From positions 1 to 33,975 of IMG/VR virus record IMGVR_UViG_3300022689_000093: a DNA stretch of 33,975 bases. One strand, given 5' to 3'. The notes beneath the pieces were generated by a model. The model searched no databases. It saw only the letters and a list, made by a program, of their open reading frames with translations, and was not told where the DNA came from. The position numbers and the translations under genes were made by a program. The DNA is from a virus. Shown one piece after another: positions 1-8,725 of this stretch (position 1 is the first letter of the stretch; every line of letters starts with the position of its first letter).

Positions 1-176
1 ACAACTAAACCATATTTAGATTGTTCTTGTCTTATAAATTTACAAAACTGGTCATCTGCAACTTCTGCTTCTTCAAATGGATCAAAGCTAATAGCCTCAT
101 ACTCATACTTAAAACTTACCTTAAAAGGTGTAGGATTCCATACAATCTTTTTTTCCTTAATCTTAAACTTCTCCAT
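1..176 (-). CDS. Hypothetical protein, 3' end cut by window edge
   Basis: The reading frame opens at an ATG at 176 and runs off the left edge, so only the first 58 residues are visible. An AGGGGG Shine-Dalgarno sits just upstream and overlaps the TAG stop of the preceding gene. The visible part is charged (starts MEKFKIKEKK, later FDPFEEAEVADDQ) with no recognisable domain. It lies downstream of the capsid gene in the leftward operon, where short-tailed phages often keep head-completion or connector genes, but nothing in the residues confirms this. If the window is circular, the frame would continue about 16 codons past the join and stop at a TAA just before the tailspike ATG at 33919. Confidence 0.7.
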   Translation of the reverse strand, partial: MEKFKIKEKKIVWNPTPFKVSFKYEYEAISFDPFEEAEVADDQFCKFIRQEQSKYGLV

Positions 177-185
177 CTTGTCCCC

Positions 186-647
186 CTAATAATTCTTTGG
201 TTTTTTGCTATCAACAAATTCTTGATATTCGTCATTTAATTTTAGTTTTTTTATTGCTCTTTTTGAAGCATTTCTACCCATTTCATCAGCAACCTTTTCA
301 AAACTCTTCATATTATCTGATATAAAATCTTGTCTATAATTATATCTCATTTTCTCGTTATATTCTTTTTGTATCTTCTTTTGTTCTAGATACCAGTCAG
401 CTAAAGACTCTTGGTCTTTATATTTGTATATAGCTTCCCATGGATAGTTATACTTTAACTGTCTTAGTATATCGTAGTCAATTCTTCTAAAATCTCCTCC
501 ATCTTCAACAATTAAAATTCTCCTATCAATGTCATGGAAAGGGAGCCTATGCCTTATTTCAAAACGCTCTATGTTCTCATTAAAAACAATATATAAGTTA
601 TTGTCTATTGATTTAACTTCGTTATGCCATCTTTCTTCTATATACAT
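186..647 (-). CDS. Hypothetical protein after the capsid gene (possible head-completion protein)
   Basis: This is a 153-residue acidic and basic protein with many aromatic residues and no signal peptide or membrane segment. The C-terminal half is predicted-helical and rich in Lys, Glu and Arg. It lies 22 bases after the major capsid gene, in the same orientation, with an AGGGGAG-type ribosome site. In P22-like phages this position often holds the tail accessory/adaptor protein (gp4-like), and the size is similar, but I see no diagnostic motif. The functional suggestion is inference from position only; the gene itself is well supported by its tight packing. Confidence 0.75.
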   Translation of the reverse strand: MYIEERWHNEVKSIDNNLYIVFNENIERFEIRHRLPFHDIDRRILIVEDGGDFRRIDYDILRQLKYNYPWEAIYKYKDQESLADWYLEQKKIQKEYNEKMRYNYRQDFISDNMKSFEKVADEMGRNASKRAIKKLKLNDEYQEFVDSKKPKNY

Positions 648-669
648 AAGCTCCCCTTTATAAAACTAT

Positions 670-1851
670 TTATACAATAGCTGGTACATTAAGAGTATGT
701 AATCTTACGAAAGAACCTGTGTTTTGTGTTCCATAATTTCCATATGTCTTAATTAGTGTAACATAACTATCATAAGAATCAACAAATCTTAATACTCCAC
801 CTTTGCTATCATCTAATCCAAGTGGTGTATTTTCAAACAACATGAATTGGTTTTTGTCAAAAAGATATACTTCATCTAAAGGACAATCTGCATCAACAAT
901 CCATTCCATACTATTCCAGTAATATTTAACATCTGGATGTGAATCTCTTTTTCCAGCTTCATATCTAACTTGAGGTGTTGTTTCAGCCATATACATTCTA
1001 AATTGAGAATCGTTAGATATTAGACAATTAGGTTTAGTTCCTTTTGAAATTTTCATTAAACCTTTAGCTTTAAGTAACATAGATTCTGATAAATTAGAAC
1101 CTCCTGAACTAACTTCTAACCCTTTCCATGTTGGGAAAGTTGCTTTGGCAATATTCATACAAGTTCCAGAAGTGGCAGTGATATTAGGGAGTCCTTCAAA
1201 ACCTAAATCTTTTTCGTCTTTCCTATAAATATCTGCACCTGCAATACCAGAAGCAGCAGCTTTTAATGTAACAGTGTAAGTACCATTTGCAGCATTAGGC
1301 ATTTCAACACTTACAACTTCTTCTGGGTTAGTTCCTGTTGCACTTGAGATAAGCATCCCTGGTCTAAAATGTGTAGGAATATTATTATCTATTGTAAGAT
1401 CATTACCACTAGCAGATGCTTGAGCAGCAGTAGCCAAAAGGTTAGTACCATCTCTAAATGCTTGAGCATTAATCTCTTTAGAAGCATCTTTAATCCCTTC
1501 TTCAATTTGAAACATCATAGTGTTTGCAAAAGCAGCTCTTTTACTTTGAAGCATTTTTAAAGATAAACCTGTATATTTAATTACATGAGTAAAAACCTTA
1601 GGTTTAGCTTGACCTTGTTTTACAGTTTGGCTTCCACCTGCTGGTAATTGACCATCTTCTGCAATATTACCTTGTCCAGATTCATTACCATAAAGTTTAA
1701 CAGGTAAAAACTCACCTTCACCTTCTAATTTCATTGTCTTTGTTACTTTCTTATATGTTTCTACAGCAGTGTTCACAACTGATTCCACAACATCTGTAGG
1801 ATATGCTCTTTTAGCTAAAGCACCAGCTTCATTAGTCCATTCAGTAGCCAT
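670..1851 (-). CDS. Major capsid protein
   Basis: This 393-residue protein should form the icosahedral shell and carry the HK97 fold. The N-terminal half has features typical of phage coat proteins: a helical start rich in Ala and Val, then a Gly-rich segment around residues 50-75 (GNESGQGN, EDGQLPAGG) resembling an extended E-loop. A long helix follows around residues 90-135 (LSLKMLQSKRAAF onward), equivalent to the spine helix. The middle part (about 145-215) is beta-rich and resembles the insertion domain of P22-type coat proteins. It follows the scaffold and portal genes in the usual order portal, scaffold, coat. The assignment rests on composition, length and gene order; a structure-based search would settle the subfamily. 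Confidence 0.85.
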   Translation of the reverse strand: MATEWTNEAGALAKRAYPTDVVESVVNTAVETYKKVTKTMKLEGEGEFLPVKLYGNESGQGNIAEDGQLPAGGSQTVKQGQAKPKVFTHVIKYTGLSLKMLQSKRAAFANTMMFQIEEGIKDASKEINAQAFRDGTNLLATAAQASASGNDLTIDNNIPTHFRPGMLISSATGTNPEEVVSVEMPNAANGTYTVTLKAAASGIAGADIYRKDEKDLGFEGLPNITATSGTCMNIAKATFPTWKGLEVSSGGSNLSESMLLKAKGLMKISKGTKPNCLISNDSQFRMYMAETTPQVRYEAGKRDSHPDVKYYWNSMEWIVDADCPLDEVYLFDKNQFMLFENTPLGLDDSKGGVLRFVDSYDSYVTLIKTYGNYGTQNTGSFVRLHTLNVPAIV

Positions 1852-1881
1852 TTTCTTAACTCCTTTTTAGTTTAGCAAGAG

Positions 1882-2718
1882 TTAAAATTTCATGTCTTTC
1901 ATGCCTTCCATCCATACTTTTTTCCTTTCTTCAGGATCTTTTAAGTTAGGTTTTTGAACACCTTCAACACCTGTTCCAGGAGTAGGGACTTCATCAACTT
2001 CTTGATTAGAACTAGAGCCTTTTACACTATTAAGTAATTCTTTTGCTGAATTAAAACTTTTTTCAAGTGCATCATGATCTACTTTTTTATCAAAGTTTTT
2101 GTTATTTTGATATAAGAAATCTTGTGTAAACTTCTTTAATATTTTGTGATCTGCTTCACTATAGTTCTCATCTTTAGTTAAATTTTCATAAGCACTGACA
2201 TACCCTTGCTTTATTTTTTCAAAATTTTGTTTTTGCATTTGTTCTTCGTACATACGAAGTTTTTCATCATGCTTAGTCATTTTTTCGTATAATTCTTTAT
2301 ACTTCTTTTCTTCATCAGAAAGATCACCTTCTTCTTCATTAGAATAATTAGGTGTGTTAGTCTTACTAACTTCTCCTGACATTTTGTTAACCCACTCTTC
2401 TAGTTTCTTTGCTCCACCTGGTAAGTTTTCTACAAATGTATAAAAATCTTTTGCCATACCTAAGTCTTCTAAAGTATAACCATCATAAGCTTTGTATTTA
2501 TTTTCAAGCTCTTCAACTTTACTTTTAAATTCATTCTTTTGATTGATTACCTCATCAAACCTTGTTTTAGGTATGTACTTACTATCAGTAGAACTACTAG
2601 AATCTTCAACAGTATTTTCCGTCCCTGCAGACGCATCAGTAGGTTCTGTTTGGGCTGGTGCTGAATCAGTCCCTTCTACAAATTCTTTTACAGCTTCATT
2701 TTTAACTTCTTCGCTCAT
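1882..2718 (-). CDS. Capsid scaffolding protein
   Basis: This 278-residue protein is very rich in Glu, Asp, Lys and Ser and almost free of hydrophobic core residues. A disordered N-terminus (about residues 1-45) is followed by a long coiled-coil-type middle (about 50-190) and a short basic C-terminal tail ending in MEGMKDMKF. That layout, with a charged helical C-terminus that contacts coat protein, is typical of scaffolding proteins that guide procapsid assembly and are then removed. It sits between portal and capsid genes, the standard place. No protease domain is fused to it. Function is assigned from composition and position, as scaffold sequences diverge quickly. Confidence 0.8.
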   Translation of the reverse strand: MSEEVKNEAVKEFVEGTDSAPAQTEPTDASAGTENTVEDSSSSTDSKYIPKTRFDEVINQKNEFKSKVEELENKYKAYDGYTLEDLGMAKDFYTFVENLPGGAKKLEEWVNKMSGEVSKTNTPNYSNEEEGDLSDEEKKYKELYEKMTKHDEKLRMYEEQMQKQNFEKIKQGYVSAYENLTKDENYSEADHKILKKFTQDFLYQNNKNFDKKVDHDALEKSFNSAKELLNSVKGSSSNQEVDEVPTPGTGVEGVQKPNLKDPEERKKVWMEGMKDMKF

Positions 2719-2746
2719 TATATCCTCTGCCCCCTTTTTAAATATT

Positions 2747-4915
2747 TTACATCATTTCTGATGAATCACCAAAAAAATCTTGGTTACTATCTGCCCCCAT
2801 TATGCTATCATTGGGCATTTGCCCTTCTTGCAGGGGGACAGTCTGCTGGTTGGGTTCTTGCCCAATCATAGCCTGCTCCTGTGCCATTTGCATTTGTGCT
2901 TCTTGTTGCTCTAATTTTTTCTTAGCATCAAGTTCCTCTTGTGTAATGGCTCCTAAACTAACGCTCATTAAATCTAATTCATCCATTTGTTTAGGTGTTA
3001 GTTTTAACATCTGCATTTCCTGTGGTGTAAGTTCTTGATAATGTTCACATAAATGCTTCCAGAAATAATCTACAATCTTTTGTGAATTATTATCATAGAA
3101 GTCAGGTTTTTTAATTTCCTGATTTAAAACTTTAAAATGTATAACATTGTCATCAACTGGCATTACTTCTACTTCATCAAATTCACCATTTCTAATAAGG
3201 TCGTTTTCCCAATTAGCTCTTGTTGCATCATCATTAGTAGGAGTCTTAAAATTATCCAAATTAAATTTAGATAAGAAATATTTGTTACCTATAGGATTTT
3301 GTACTGGATCTAATACTCCAAATACTCCCATAGCTGCAACTTCCTTAATATTGTTTTGTTCCATTACTTGAGATTTAGGCATCATACTACCAGGTACAAC
3401 TCTAACATCTATATTATTCCCAATATTGCCATCTTTAAAGAAATCATCTATAGCAACCTTTGTAGAGTTACTATTAAATGCTCTTAACTTCTTTATATAT
3501 TCACTATCATTTTTAGAATAATAATACTTAATTAAATTAAGAACTTTAGTATAAGCCTTACTCATAGCGAATTCTAGCCTTGCAACAGTATTATCAAACT
3601 TAGAATAACTTTGTTCAAGTAATAAGTTTAATCCAGCAGCAGTAGAAACACCTTGAGGTCTTATACCTCTTAGTATTTCGTTAGTACCACTCATAGTTGT
3701 TATATCTTGGACTCTTTGTTGTCTTTCTTGTAAAACACTATTATCTAATGGTTTACCATATTCAAAACTAGGTTTATCTCCACGCCCTGTTTCTTTATAA
3801 TCAATTCTTTGTCCAGGTCTACCATCAACAAATTGATCTGGCAATAAAGACCCATAAGGGACTAAGAACTTAGGACTTGCCATTGTAGCACGATTTAACA
3901 TAAGTAAGCTATCAATCTTATTTATATCCTTATTTAAAGGTATAATAAGCTCTGGTAAACTTATGCCATGTGCTGAAAATAAATCTAACTTAAACTTATA
4001 TTCACTATATGGAGTATAATACTTTTTAAATTGAGCATATGAATTATTTTCAGATATATAAAGTATTTCTTTGTCTGTACTTATTATAATAAGACCTTTT
4101 TTGTATTTTTTATTAGGTTTTATATAAGTTTCAAGTACAAGTACATGATTACTTGGACCAGCATCATCACCACTATTATTCTGTAATTTTTGTAAATATC
4201 TAAGTTGTAAGTTTTTGTTATCATTTTCAGTTATGTCTTTTGCTAGACCTGTATATTCTTTTCCTTCTTTATTATATAAGTCTTTTATTTTAGAAATAGG
4301 ATGAAAACCAAATTCCATTACGAAATTTCCTTCATCTATATTTTCTATACCATTTTGTAAATCAGGAATTATCTGTAATGCTGATAAGATTTTAGTTTTT
4401 AAGCACTTTTCTGTTGAATCCCAATAGTCTTTCCTATATGCAGTACCTGTTAAAACACCTAGTTTTACAAATAATTCTTTGTTAAGTTGTTCATTATTAA
4501 GATAAAAGTTAGCATCAAGTATACTTTCAGCTATTCTAGCTTTATTCCTATCTTCAGAAGTATCACTAGTAGGCATAACTTTAAAACCTTCTCTACTTTT
4601 AGTTAAAAGACTTATGATCATATCGCATTCACTTGCAACATAATTAGTTACACACTGGGGGATATTCTCATTAAACTTGTTAGATCCATAAGGAGTATAC
4701 CTATTATTCTCTTCGCTATATCTAAGCCAATGATTACCTCTATAAAAATTAATAACATAATCAATTTTTCTAGCAACTTCAGTTAGAACTGTATTATTAT
4801 AAGAAGAATAAACATCAGTTAATTCAGAACATATTTTGTCTAAATTAGTGTATTCTTTATTCTCTTTATATTCAGTATATAAATCATATATTTTATTATA
4901 ATCTAGTAATATCAT
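2747..4915 (-). CDS. Portal protein
   Basis: The 722-residue product has the length of the P22-type portal (about 725). The N-terminal part carries the typical portal start: a helix with INFYRGNHW near residues 55-60, and NIPQCVTNYV near residue 84, where the polypeptide enters the wing/stem core. A long helical region in the last third ends in a Gln/Met-rich tail (about residues 660-722), as in portals with an extended barrel. Twelve copies would form the DNA channel at one vertex and bind the terminase. It overlaps the upstream 83-residue gene by ATGA and precedes the scaffold gene. Only the exact portal subfamily is uncertain. Confidence 0.88.
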   Translation of the reverse strand: MILLDYNKIYDLYTEYKENKEYTNLDKICSELTDVYSSYNNTVLTEVARKIDYVINFYRGNHWLRYSEENNRYTPYGSNKFNENIPQCVTNYVASECDMIISLLTKSREGFKVMPTSDTSEDRNKARIAESILDANFYLNNEQLNKELFVKLGVLTGTAYRKDYWDSTEKCLKTKILSALQIIPDLQNGIENIDEGNFVMEFGFHPISKIKDLYNKEGKEYTGLAKDITENDNKNLQLRYLQKLQNNSGDDAGPSNHVLVLETYIKPNKKYKKGLIIISTDKEILYISENNSYAQFKKYYTPYSEYKFKLDLFSAHGISLPELIIPLNKDINKIDSLLMLNRATMASPKFLVPYGSLLPDQFVDGRPGQRIDYKETGRGDKPSFEYGKPLDNSVLQERQQRVQDITTMSGTNEILRGIRPQGVSTAAGLNLLLEQSYSKFDNTVARLEFAMSKAYTKVLNLIKYYYSKNDSEYIKKLRAFNSNSTKVAIDDFFKDGNIGNNIDVRVVPGSMMPKSQVMEQNNIKEVAAMGVFGVLDPVQNPIGNKYFLSKFNLDNFKTPTNDDATRANWENDLIRNGEFDEVEVMPVDDNVIHFKVLNQEIKKPDFYDNNSQKIVDYFWKHLCEHYQELTPQEMQMLKLTPKQMDELDLMSVSLGAITQEELDAKKKLEQQEAQMQMAQEQAMIGQEPNQQTVPLQEGQMPNDSIMGADSNQDFFGDSSEMM

Positions 4916-5163
4916 ACTAAGCCTAATTCCCTTAAGTGTTCCATAGCTATTTGTTTTTCAGCTTCTTCTGTTTTAGTAAGAGGATCTTTATCTTTTATTT
5001 CATCTACTAGCTTTTTAGAAACATCTTCTTGGTCATAACCAACTGTATTGTATTGAAATTGTTTATCTGTAAGAGCTATAATAACTTTTTGATATTCCTT
5101 ATTAAGCTCTCTTAGATGTTTAATTTCTTCATTTAGATGTTTTATATAAGCATTGTTAAACAT
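4912..5163 (-). CDS. Hypothetical coiled-coil protein upstream of portal
   Basis: This 83-residue, highly charged protein has a heptad-like first half (HLNEEIKHLRELNKEYQKV) and a second helical part near the C-terminus. It has no membrane segment and no recognisable catalytic motif. The stop overlaps the portal start (ATGA), so the two are probably translationally coupled. Small helical proteins directly before portal can be terminase small subunits or head accessory proteins in other phages; here neither is supported by motifs, and the terminase genes are transcribed from the other strand. Left as unknown. Confidence 0.7.
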   Translation of the reverse strand: MFNNAYIKHLNEEIKHLRELNKEYQKVIIALTDKQFQYNTVGYDQEDVSKKLVDEIKDKDPLTKTEEAEKQIAMEHLRELGLV

Positions 5164-5442
5164 TTACTTTCCAAATATAACAATAACAGGTTCATCTGCA
5201 CCATCAACTTGAGCAGAACTTTCTAGAGTAAAACCACTAGAAGTTATATTAGACTTAACAGAGTATGTGCTTTTATTTGTGCATATTGCATCTAAAACTG
5301 TAGTCAACCCAAACTGTTCTGCTGTATAAGCAACAGGTGTTGAGTTAGCAAAAGCATCGGTACTAGTCCCAGAGCAATCAACTCTAATCATACTAACACT
5401 CCCAAGATTTTCTTTATTACTAATTGTATAACTTTTAGCCAT
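5164..5442 (-). CDS. Small beta-rich protein, first gene of the head operon (possible decoration protein)
   Basis: This 92-residue protein is rich in Ser, Thr, Val and Gly with alternating hydrophobic residues (TYSVKSNITSSGFTL), suggesting a small beta-sandwich. It ends PVIVIFGK. The start is well marked: a GGAGG site lies 8 bases upstream of ATG 5442, and it is the first gene behind the putative leftward promoter at 5481-5495, so it should be strongly expressed. High expression, small size and beta-rich composition fit a capsid decoration or minor virion protein, but this is inference. The next gene starts immediately after its stop. Confidence 0.7.
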   Translation of the reverse strand: MAKSYTISNKENLGSVSMIRVDCSGTSTDAFANSTPVAYTAEQFGLTTVLDAICTNKSTYSVKSNITSSGFTLESSAQVDGADEPVIVIFGK

Positions 5443-5480
5443 TTAATTATCCTCCATAAAATAATTGTTTACTTTTACAT

Positions 5481-5495
5481 TTAAATATTATATCA
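5481..5495 (-). promoter_or_regulatory. Leftward head-operon promoter (extended -10)
   Basis: On the minus strand this is TGATATAATATTTAA: an extended -10 (TGnTATAAT, hexamer at 5492-5487) with no clear -35 box. Initiation near 5480 would leave a leader of about 38 nt before the GGAGG and ATG 5442. The same 15 bases occur at 7435-7449 before the structured RNA. Position at the head of the operon supports it; no experimental signal is available. Confidence 0.55.
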
Positions 5496-5545
5496 TATAA
5501 TTAAATAAATATATAAAAAAAATAAAAAAAAAGAGATTTAATACT

Positions 5546-6856
5546 TTGCCAAGTTTTTACGATTTCAATCCAACACCTAAACAAGCAACTTTTATGAGTA
5601 ATCCTAGTAAGTTCAAGCTATTTGGTGGAAGCATGGGTAGTGGAAAATCAACAGTATTATGTGCTTGTGCAATACAAATGTCATTATTATTTCCAAAAAA
5701 TCGTGGTTATTTATGTAGGCATGAGTATACATCCTTTAAAAAAACAACATATGTAGAATTAAAAGATATGTTACCAACTGATCTAATATTAAAAGAAAAC
5801 AAGACAGAAGGTGAGATAATTTTAAAAAATGGTTCAATAATAATCATGGGTGGTTTAGAAAACCCTGATAAATTAAAATCTCTAAACTTAGGGTGGTTTG
5901 GTATAGATGAAGCTACAGAAACAACACAGGACATATTCTATATGTTGATGACGAGGCTTCGTTTAGGTCATATACCAAGTAATAGATTATTTGGCTGGCT
6001 TGCTACAAACCCTGAACCAGGATGGATAAAAGATGAATTTGTAGACCCATGGATTAATAAAACACCAAAGAAAGATTTTACCTTTATTCAAGCACTTCCT
6101 ACTGATAACCCACATCTACCAGAAGGATATATAGAAAGTCTTAGAGAAACATTAAAACCACTACAAGTTGCTAAATATCTAGAAGGATCATGGGATGTAT
6201 TTGATGCTCAAATATTTCCACCTGACTTCATACATTCATCACCTGTTATGCCAACAAGCTTTCAAGCTATATTTATGGCTGTAGATCCAGCTATCACAGA
6301 AGGTGAAGATGAAAAACTAGATGAATCAGCAATATGTGTTGTCGGTATAGATGACAACGATAAGATACACGAAATAGAAACAAGGCATGGTAGGTGGTCT
6401 TTTCAAACAACAATAAACAACTGTAAAGAATTATATGATTATTATAAACCAGATATGTTTGGAGTTGAAAAAGTAGCCTATCAAGCAGCACTTATACAAA
6501 AACTAAATGATGAAAACCTACCAGCTATATCATTAAAAGCAGATAGAGATAAAACAAGAAGAGCATATAGTGTCCAACATATGTTTGAAAATGGAAGAGT
6601 ATTCATAAATAATAAAAAACTAATAAAACAAATGCTAGAATTTCCAGAAGCTTCAAAACATGGTGGACATGATGACCTAGTTGACGCAATGGTATATTGC
6701 CTTATAATGATTAAAGACACATCTTCAAGAGCAGTTACTAAAGTAGAAGATAAGTTAGCTAATTTAAATAACATAGAAAGGGATTTCTGGTTAGATCACA
6801 GAAAAAGGTTTGAAGAAAACAAAAATCGTGGTATAATAGATTACATATATGAGTAA
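5546..6856 (+). CDS. terL: Terminase large subunit
   Basis: The 436-residue protein is the DNA-packaging motor, with an N-terminal ATPase and a C-terminal nuclease. The Walker A motif GSMGSGKST lies at residues 28-36 and a Walker B WFGIDE at 117-122 (D121, catalytic E122). The motif LATNP at 152-156 fits the coupling (motif III) position. The RNase H-like nuclease has acidic residues at D247 (AVDPA), E308 (FGVEK) and D376/D377/D380 (HDDLVDA). The start is a TTG at 5546 behind a weak AAGAGAT site; there is no better ATG in frame. It is transcribed away from the head genes and overlaps the next gene by 8 bases. No intein or intron is seen. Confidence 0.95.
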   Translation: MPSFYDFNPTPKQATFMSNPSKFKLFGGSMGSGKSTVLCACAIQMSLLFPKNRGYLCRHEYTSFKKTTYVELKDMLPTDLILKENKTEGEIILKNGSIIIMGGLENPDKLKSLNLGWFGIDEATETTQDIFYMLMTRLRLGHIPSNRLFGWLATNPEPGWIKDEFVDPWINKTPKKDFTFIQALPTDNPHLPEGYIESLRETLKPLQVAKYLEGSWDVFDAQIFPPDFIHSSPVMPTSFQAIFMAVDPAITEGEDEKLDESAICVVGIDDNDKIHEIETRHGRWSFQTTINNCKELYDYYKPDMFGVEKVAYQAALIQKLNDENLPAISLKADRDKTRRAYSVQHMFENGRVFINNKKLIKQMLEFPEASKHGGHDDLVDAMVYCLIMIKDTSSRAVTKVEDKLANLNNIERDFWLDHRKRFEENKNRGIIDYIYE

Positions 6857-7397
6857 AGATTGTTTATTAGTACCAAAGAACACACAAGAAATAGCACAAC
6901 ATGGCTATAATACATTGCCATTTAGGTTACAAAACCTTGTAAACCAACTCGTACTAAATATACCAAAAGATGAAATATATGACGCAATAGTAAGCGAGCA
7001 GGAAAATAAAACATATACAACATCTTTAAAGCCTGCATATAGAAGTTCAGACAATAAAGCACCTAACAAAAGAAAAAAAGAAGAATATATAAGCAACACA
7101 ATTCGTAAAAACCACCTAGAAACCATATTAGCATTAAAAACACAAGAAATAGGCAACATATACCTAGATGGATTCAAGAAAATAATGCTTGAAAAACTAG
7201 TAACAAAAGAACTAGTATTAAATAAATTCCTAGAATTAGAAGAAAAAATTAGAAATGAACTACCTAAAAAAGAGCAAGTACCAGCACTACACAAAGTATA
7301 CGACTCAATGGCTAAAATAATAGAAAAACAAGACCAAGGCTTATCTCAAACAAATATCCAAATAAACAACAATATCCCAGGTTTTGAAGAAAAATAA
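6849..7397 (+). CDS. Hypothetical protein, possible terminase small subunit
   Basis: This 182-residue, mostly helical protein has a Lys-rich segment (about residues 60-85) and a long coiled-coil-like C-terminal half, ending IPGFEEK. The N-terminal 60 residues could form a small helical DNA-binding unit (LQNLVNQLVLNIPKDEIYDAI), but no classic helix-turn-helix is certain. It overlaps terL by 8 bases and is the only other gene in that operon, which makes a small-terminase role plausible, though that gene usually precedes terL. It ends 50 bases before the RNA gene. The functional call is inference from position and helical composition. Confidence 0.45.
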   Translation: MSKDCLLVPKNTQEIAQHGYNTLPFRLQNLVNQLVLNIPKDEIYDAIVSEQENKTYTTSLKPAYRSSDNKAPNKRKKEEYISNTIRKNHLETILALKTQEIGNIYLDGFKKIMLEKLVTKELVLNKFLELEEKIRNELPKKEQVPALHKVYDSMAKIIEKQDQGLSQTNIQINNNIPGFEEK

Positions 7398-7414
7398 AAA
7401 AAAATAAAAAAAAT

Positions 7415-7449
7415 ACTTCACATTTAAAAAACTATGATATAATATTTAA
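7415..7449 (+). promoter_or_regulatory. Promoter of the structured RNA
   Basis: An extended -10, TGATATAAT, lies at 7435-7443 with the hexamer at 7438-7443. ACTTCA at 7415-7420 stands 17 bases upstream as a weak -35. Initiation would fall near 7450, just before the first helix of the RNA. The 15 bases 7435-7449 are identical to the core of the leftward head promoter. Confidence 0.6.
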
Positions 7450-7960
7450 TCGTTATTAAAAATAATAACCCTAAATGTTTCGGTACAGGAGAGAAACTCC
7501 CAGACGAAGGGCATTTAGCGATAAAGGTGGTACTTGGGAACTCAACACACCACCACTCGGAGCAAGCTGGGTAAGTAAGCATTAGTAAATCTGAAATGGA
7601 ATTCAAGGATAAAACCTCTTCCATGTAGGCAAACTAAGTTACACCCTGTCCTAGAGAGGTTGAGGAGGCATTAGCTGTCTTAGCTAGGACTACTGTATAG
7701 AGCTAATTCAAATGCAGTGTGAGATGAAGGGGCTACTCAAAAGACAACAGTTTCTCCCTCTCATATAAAAGCCTTTAGTAATTGTATGGTTTTTATTACT
7801 TTTTCTTCCATACTCTTACTAAGGGCACCTTTATGTTCAAATCAGCTAACTTTCTCTCAGACATTCAGTGTGTTTAGTGAGCCTTTCAGGCGAAATAGAT
7901 AACACTGATAACATAGAGAAAGAACTACTAAAACAATCTATCCCCCCGATTTGAACACTA
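7450..7960 (+). ncRNA. Large structured noncoding RNA, ROOL/GOLLD-like candidate
   Basis: This stretch of about 510 bases has no convincing reading frame and is visibly richer in G and C than its flanks. Perfect or near-perfect helices can be drawn: 7471-7477 with 7512-7518, 7526-7531 with 7549-7554, 7596-7601 with 7619-7624 (inner 7606-7608 with 7615-7617), and 7648-7654 with 7684-7690. Further along are 7719-7724 with 7759-7764, and an 11-bp stem 7771-7781 with 7816-7826 extended by 7784-7789 with 7808-7813. A nested 3' domain pairs 7835-7843 with 7948-7956, 7850-7857 with 7915-7922, 7866-7871 with 7902-7907, and 7881-7884 with 7888-7891. A promoter precedes it. Size, complexity and a phage setting match the ROOL (rumen-originating, ornate, large) class best, with GOLLD as alternative; I cannot align it to either. 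Group I and II intron cores were not found. Confidence 0.75.
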
Positions 7961-8725
7961 TCCTAAATAAATAATTAATATATATATATATAAAATAAAT
8001 AATTAAACTAAACTATCTTAAGTATATCTATGTCTTAAATATATTTCGTTCAAAATAATGTAAATCTACTCCACTATTACAAAAATCTACACGAATATTA
8101 GGAATAATCCGTACAAGTTTTATATAGAGTTTAGATCGGATTTAAGTACCCCCGTTCAATGCATGGGTGGGGTCTAAAATAAATGATAGTCAAATATTTG
8201 ATATAAACAATTTTAGTTTATGTTCCTTATATATTAAACTAATTTAGTTTATATTAATAAGCCTTGTTTTATGTGTTTATAGTCTAATTATATTGATTGA
8301 TAACTGTTGTTTGAAAAACATATACTCTTGACATATACTTGTCTTTGTTCATCTTTGTAAAGAATACACGATAGAATATTTTTATTACTATGATAGATTA
8401 TTTTTAATTAACTTAATAATCTTGTTGTGTGTTAATCTTATAATTAATACTATATGGTATTATATATTGACTAGGATAATTTAATTATTTAGTTGATTAT
8501 TTAAAAATAGTCTTTGACATTTTTAGATTGACTAATTGTTTGACATAGTTGTATACATTTTAAACAGTTTTTTTAGTCGCTGTTTAGTTCTTTATAGAGG
8601 CTGTTTGAATTTATCTTTTTTCACACTTTAAAATTTAACTTATTTTTTGTAAATCTTTTTTAATTTATTTTTATCTTTTTTTCTAAACACTTGATTTTAT
8701 TTAGAATAAAAATCTTTAAAACATA
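7961..8725 (+). other. AT-rich gene-free region between the RNA and the early operon
   Basis: No reading frame in this stretch has both a ribosome site and plausible protein composition. It begins with A/T-only runs (7970-8000). It contains one GC-rich patch at 8148-8174, where ACCCC and GGGGT could pair, and several TTGAC boxes further on. Together with its position between operons it looks like a control region or replication origin. No T-rich hairpin terminator is obvious directly after the RNA. Confidence 0.5.

Noticed and set aside
7424-7624. 66-codon leftward frame over the RNA region
   Set aside because: It has no ribosome site and overlaps the helices of the structured RNA; considered a chance frame.
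7440-7960. Group I or group II self-splicing intron
   Set aside because: I found no group I P/Q/R/S core or group II domain V, and the stretch does not interrupt a gene.
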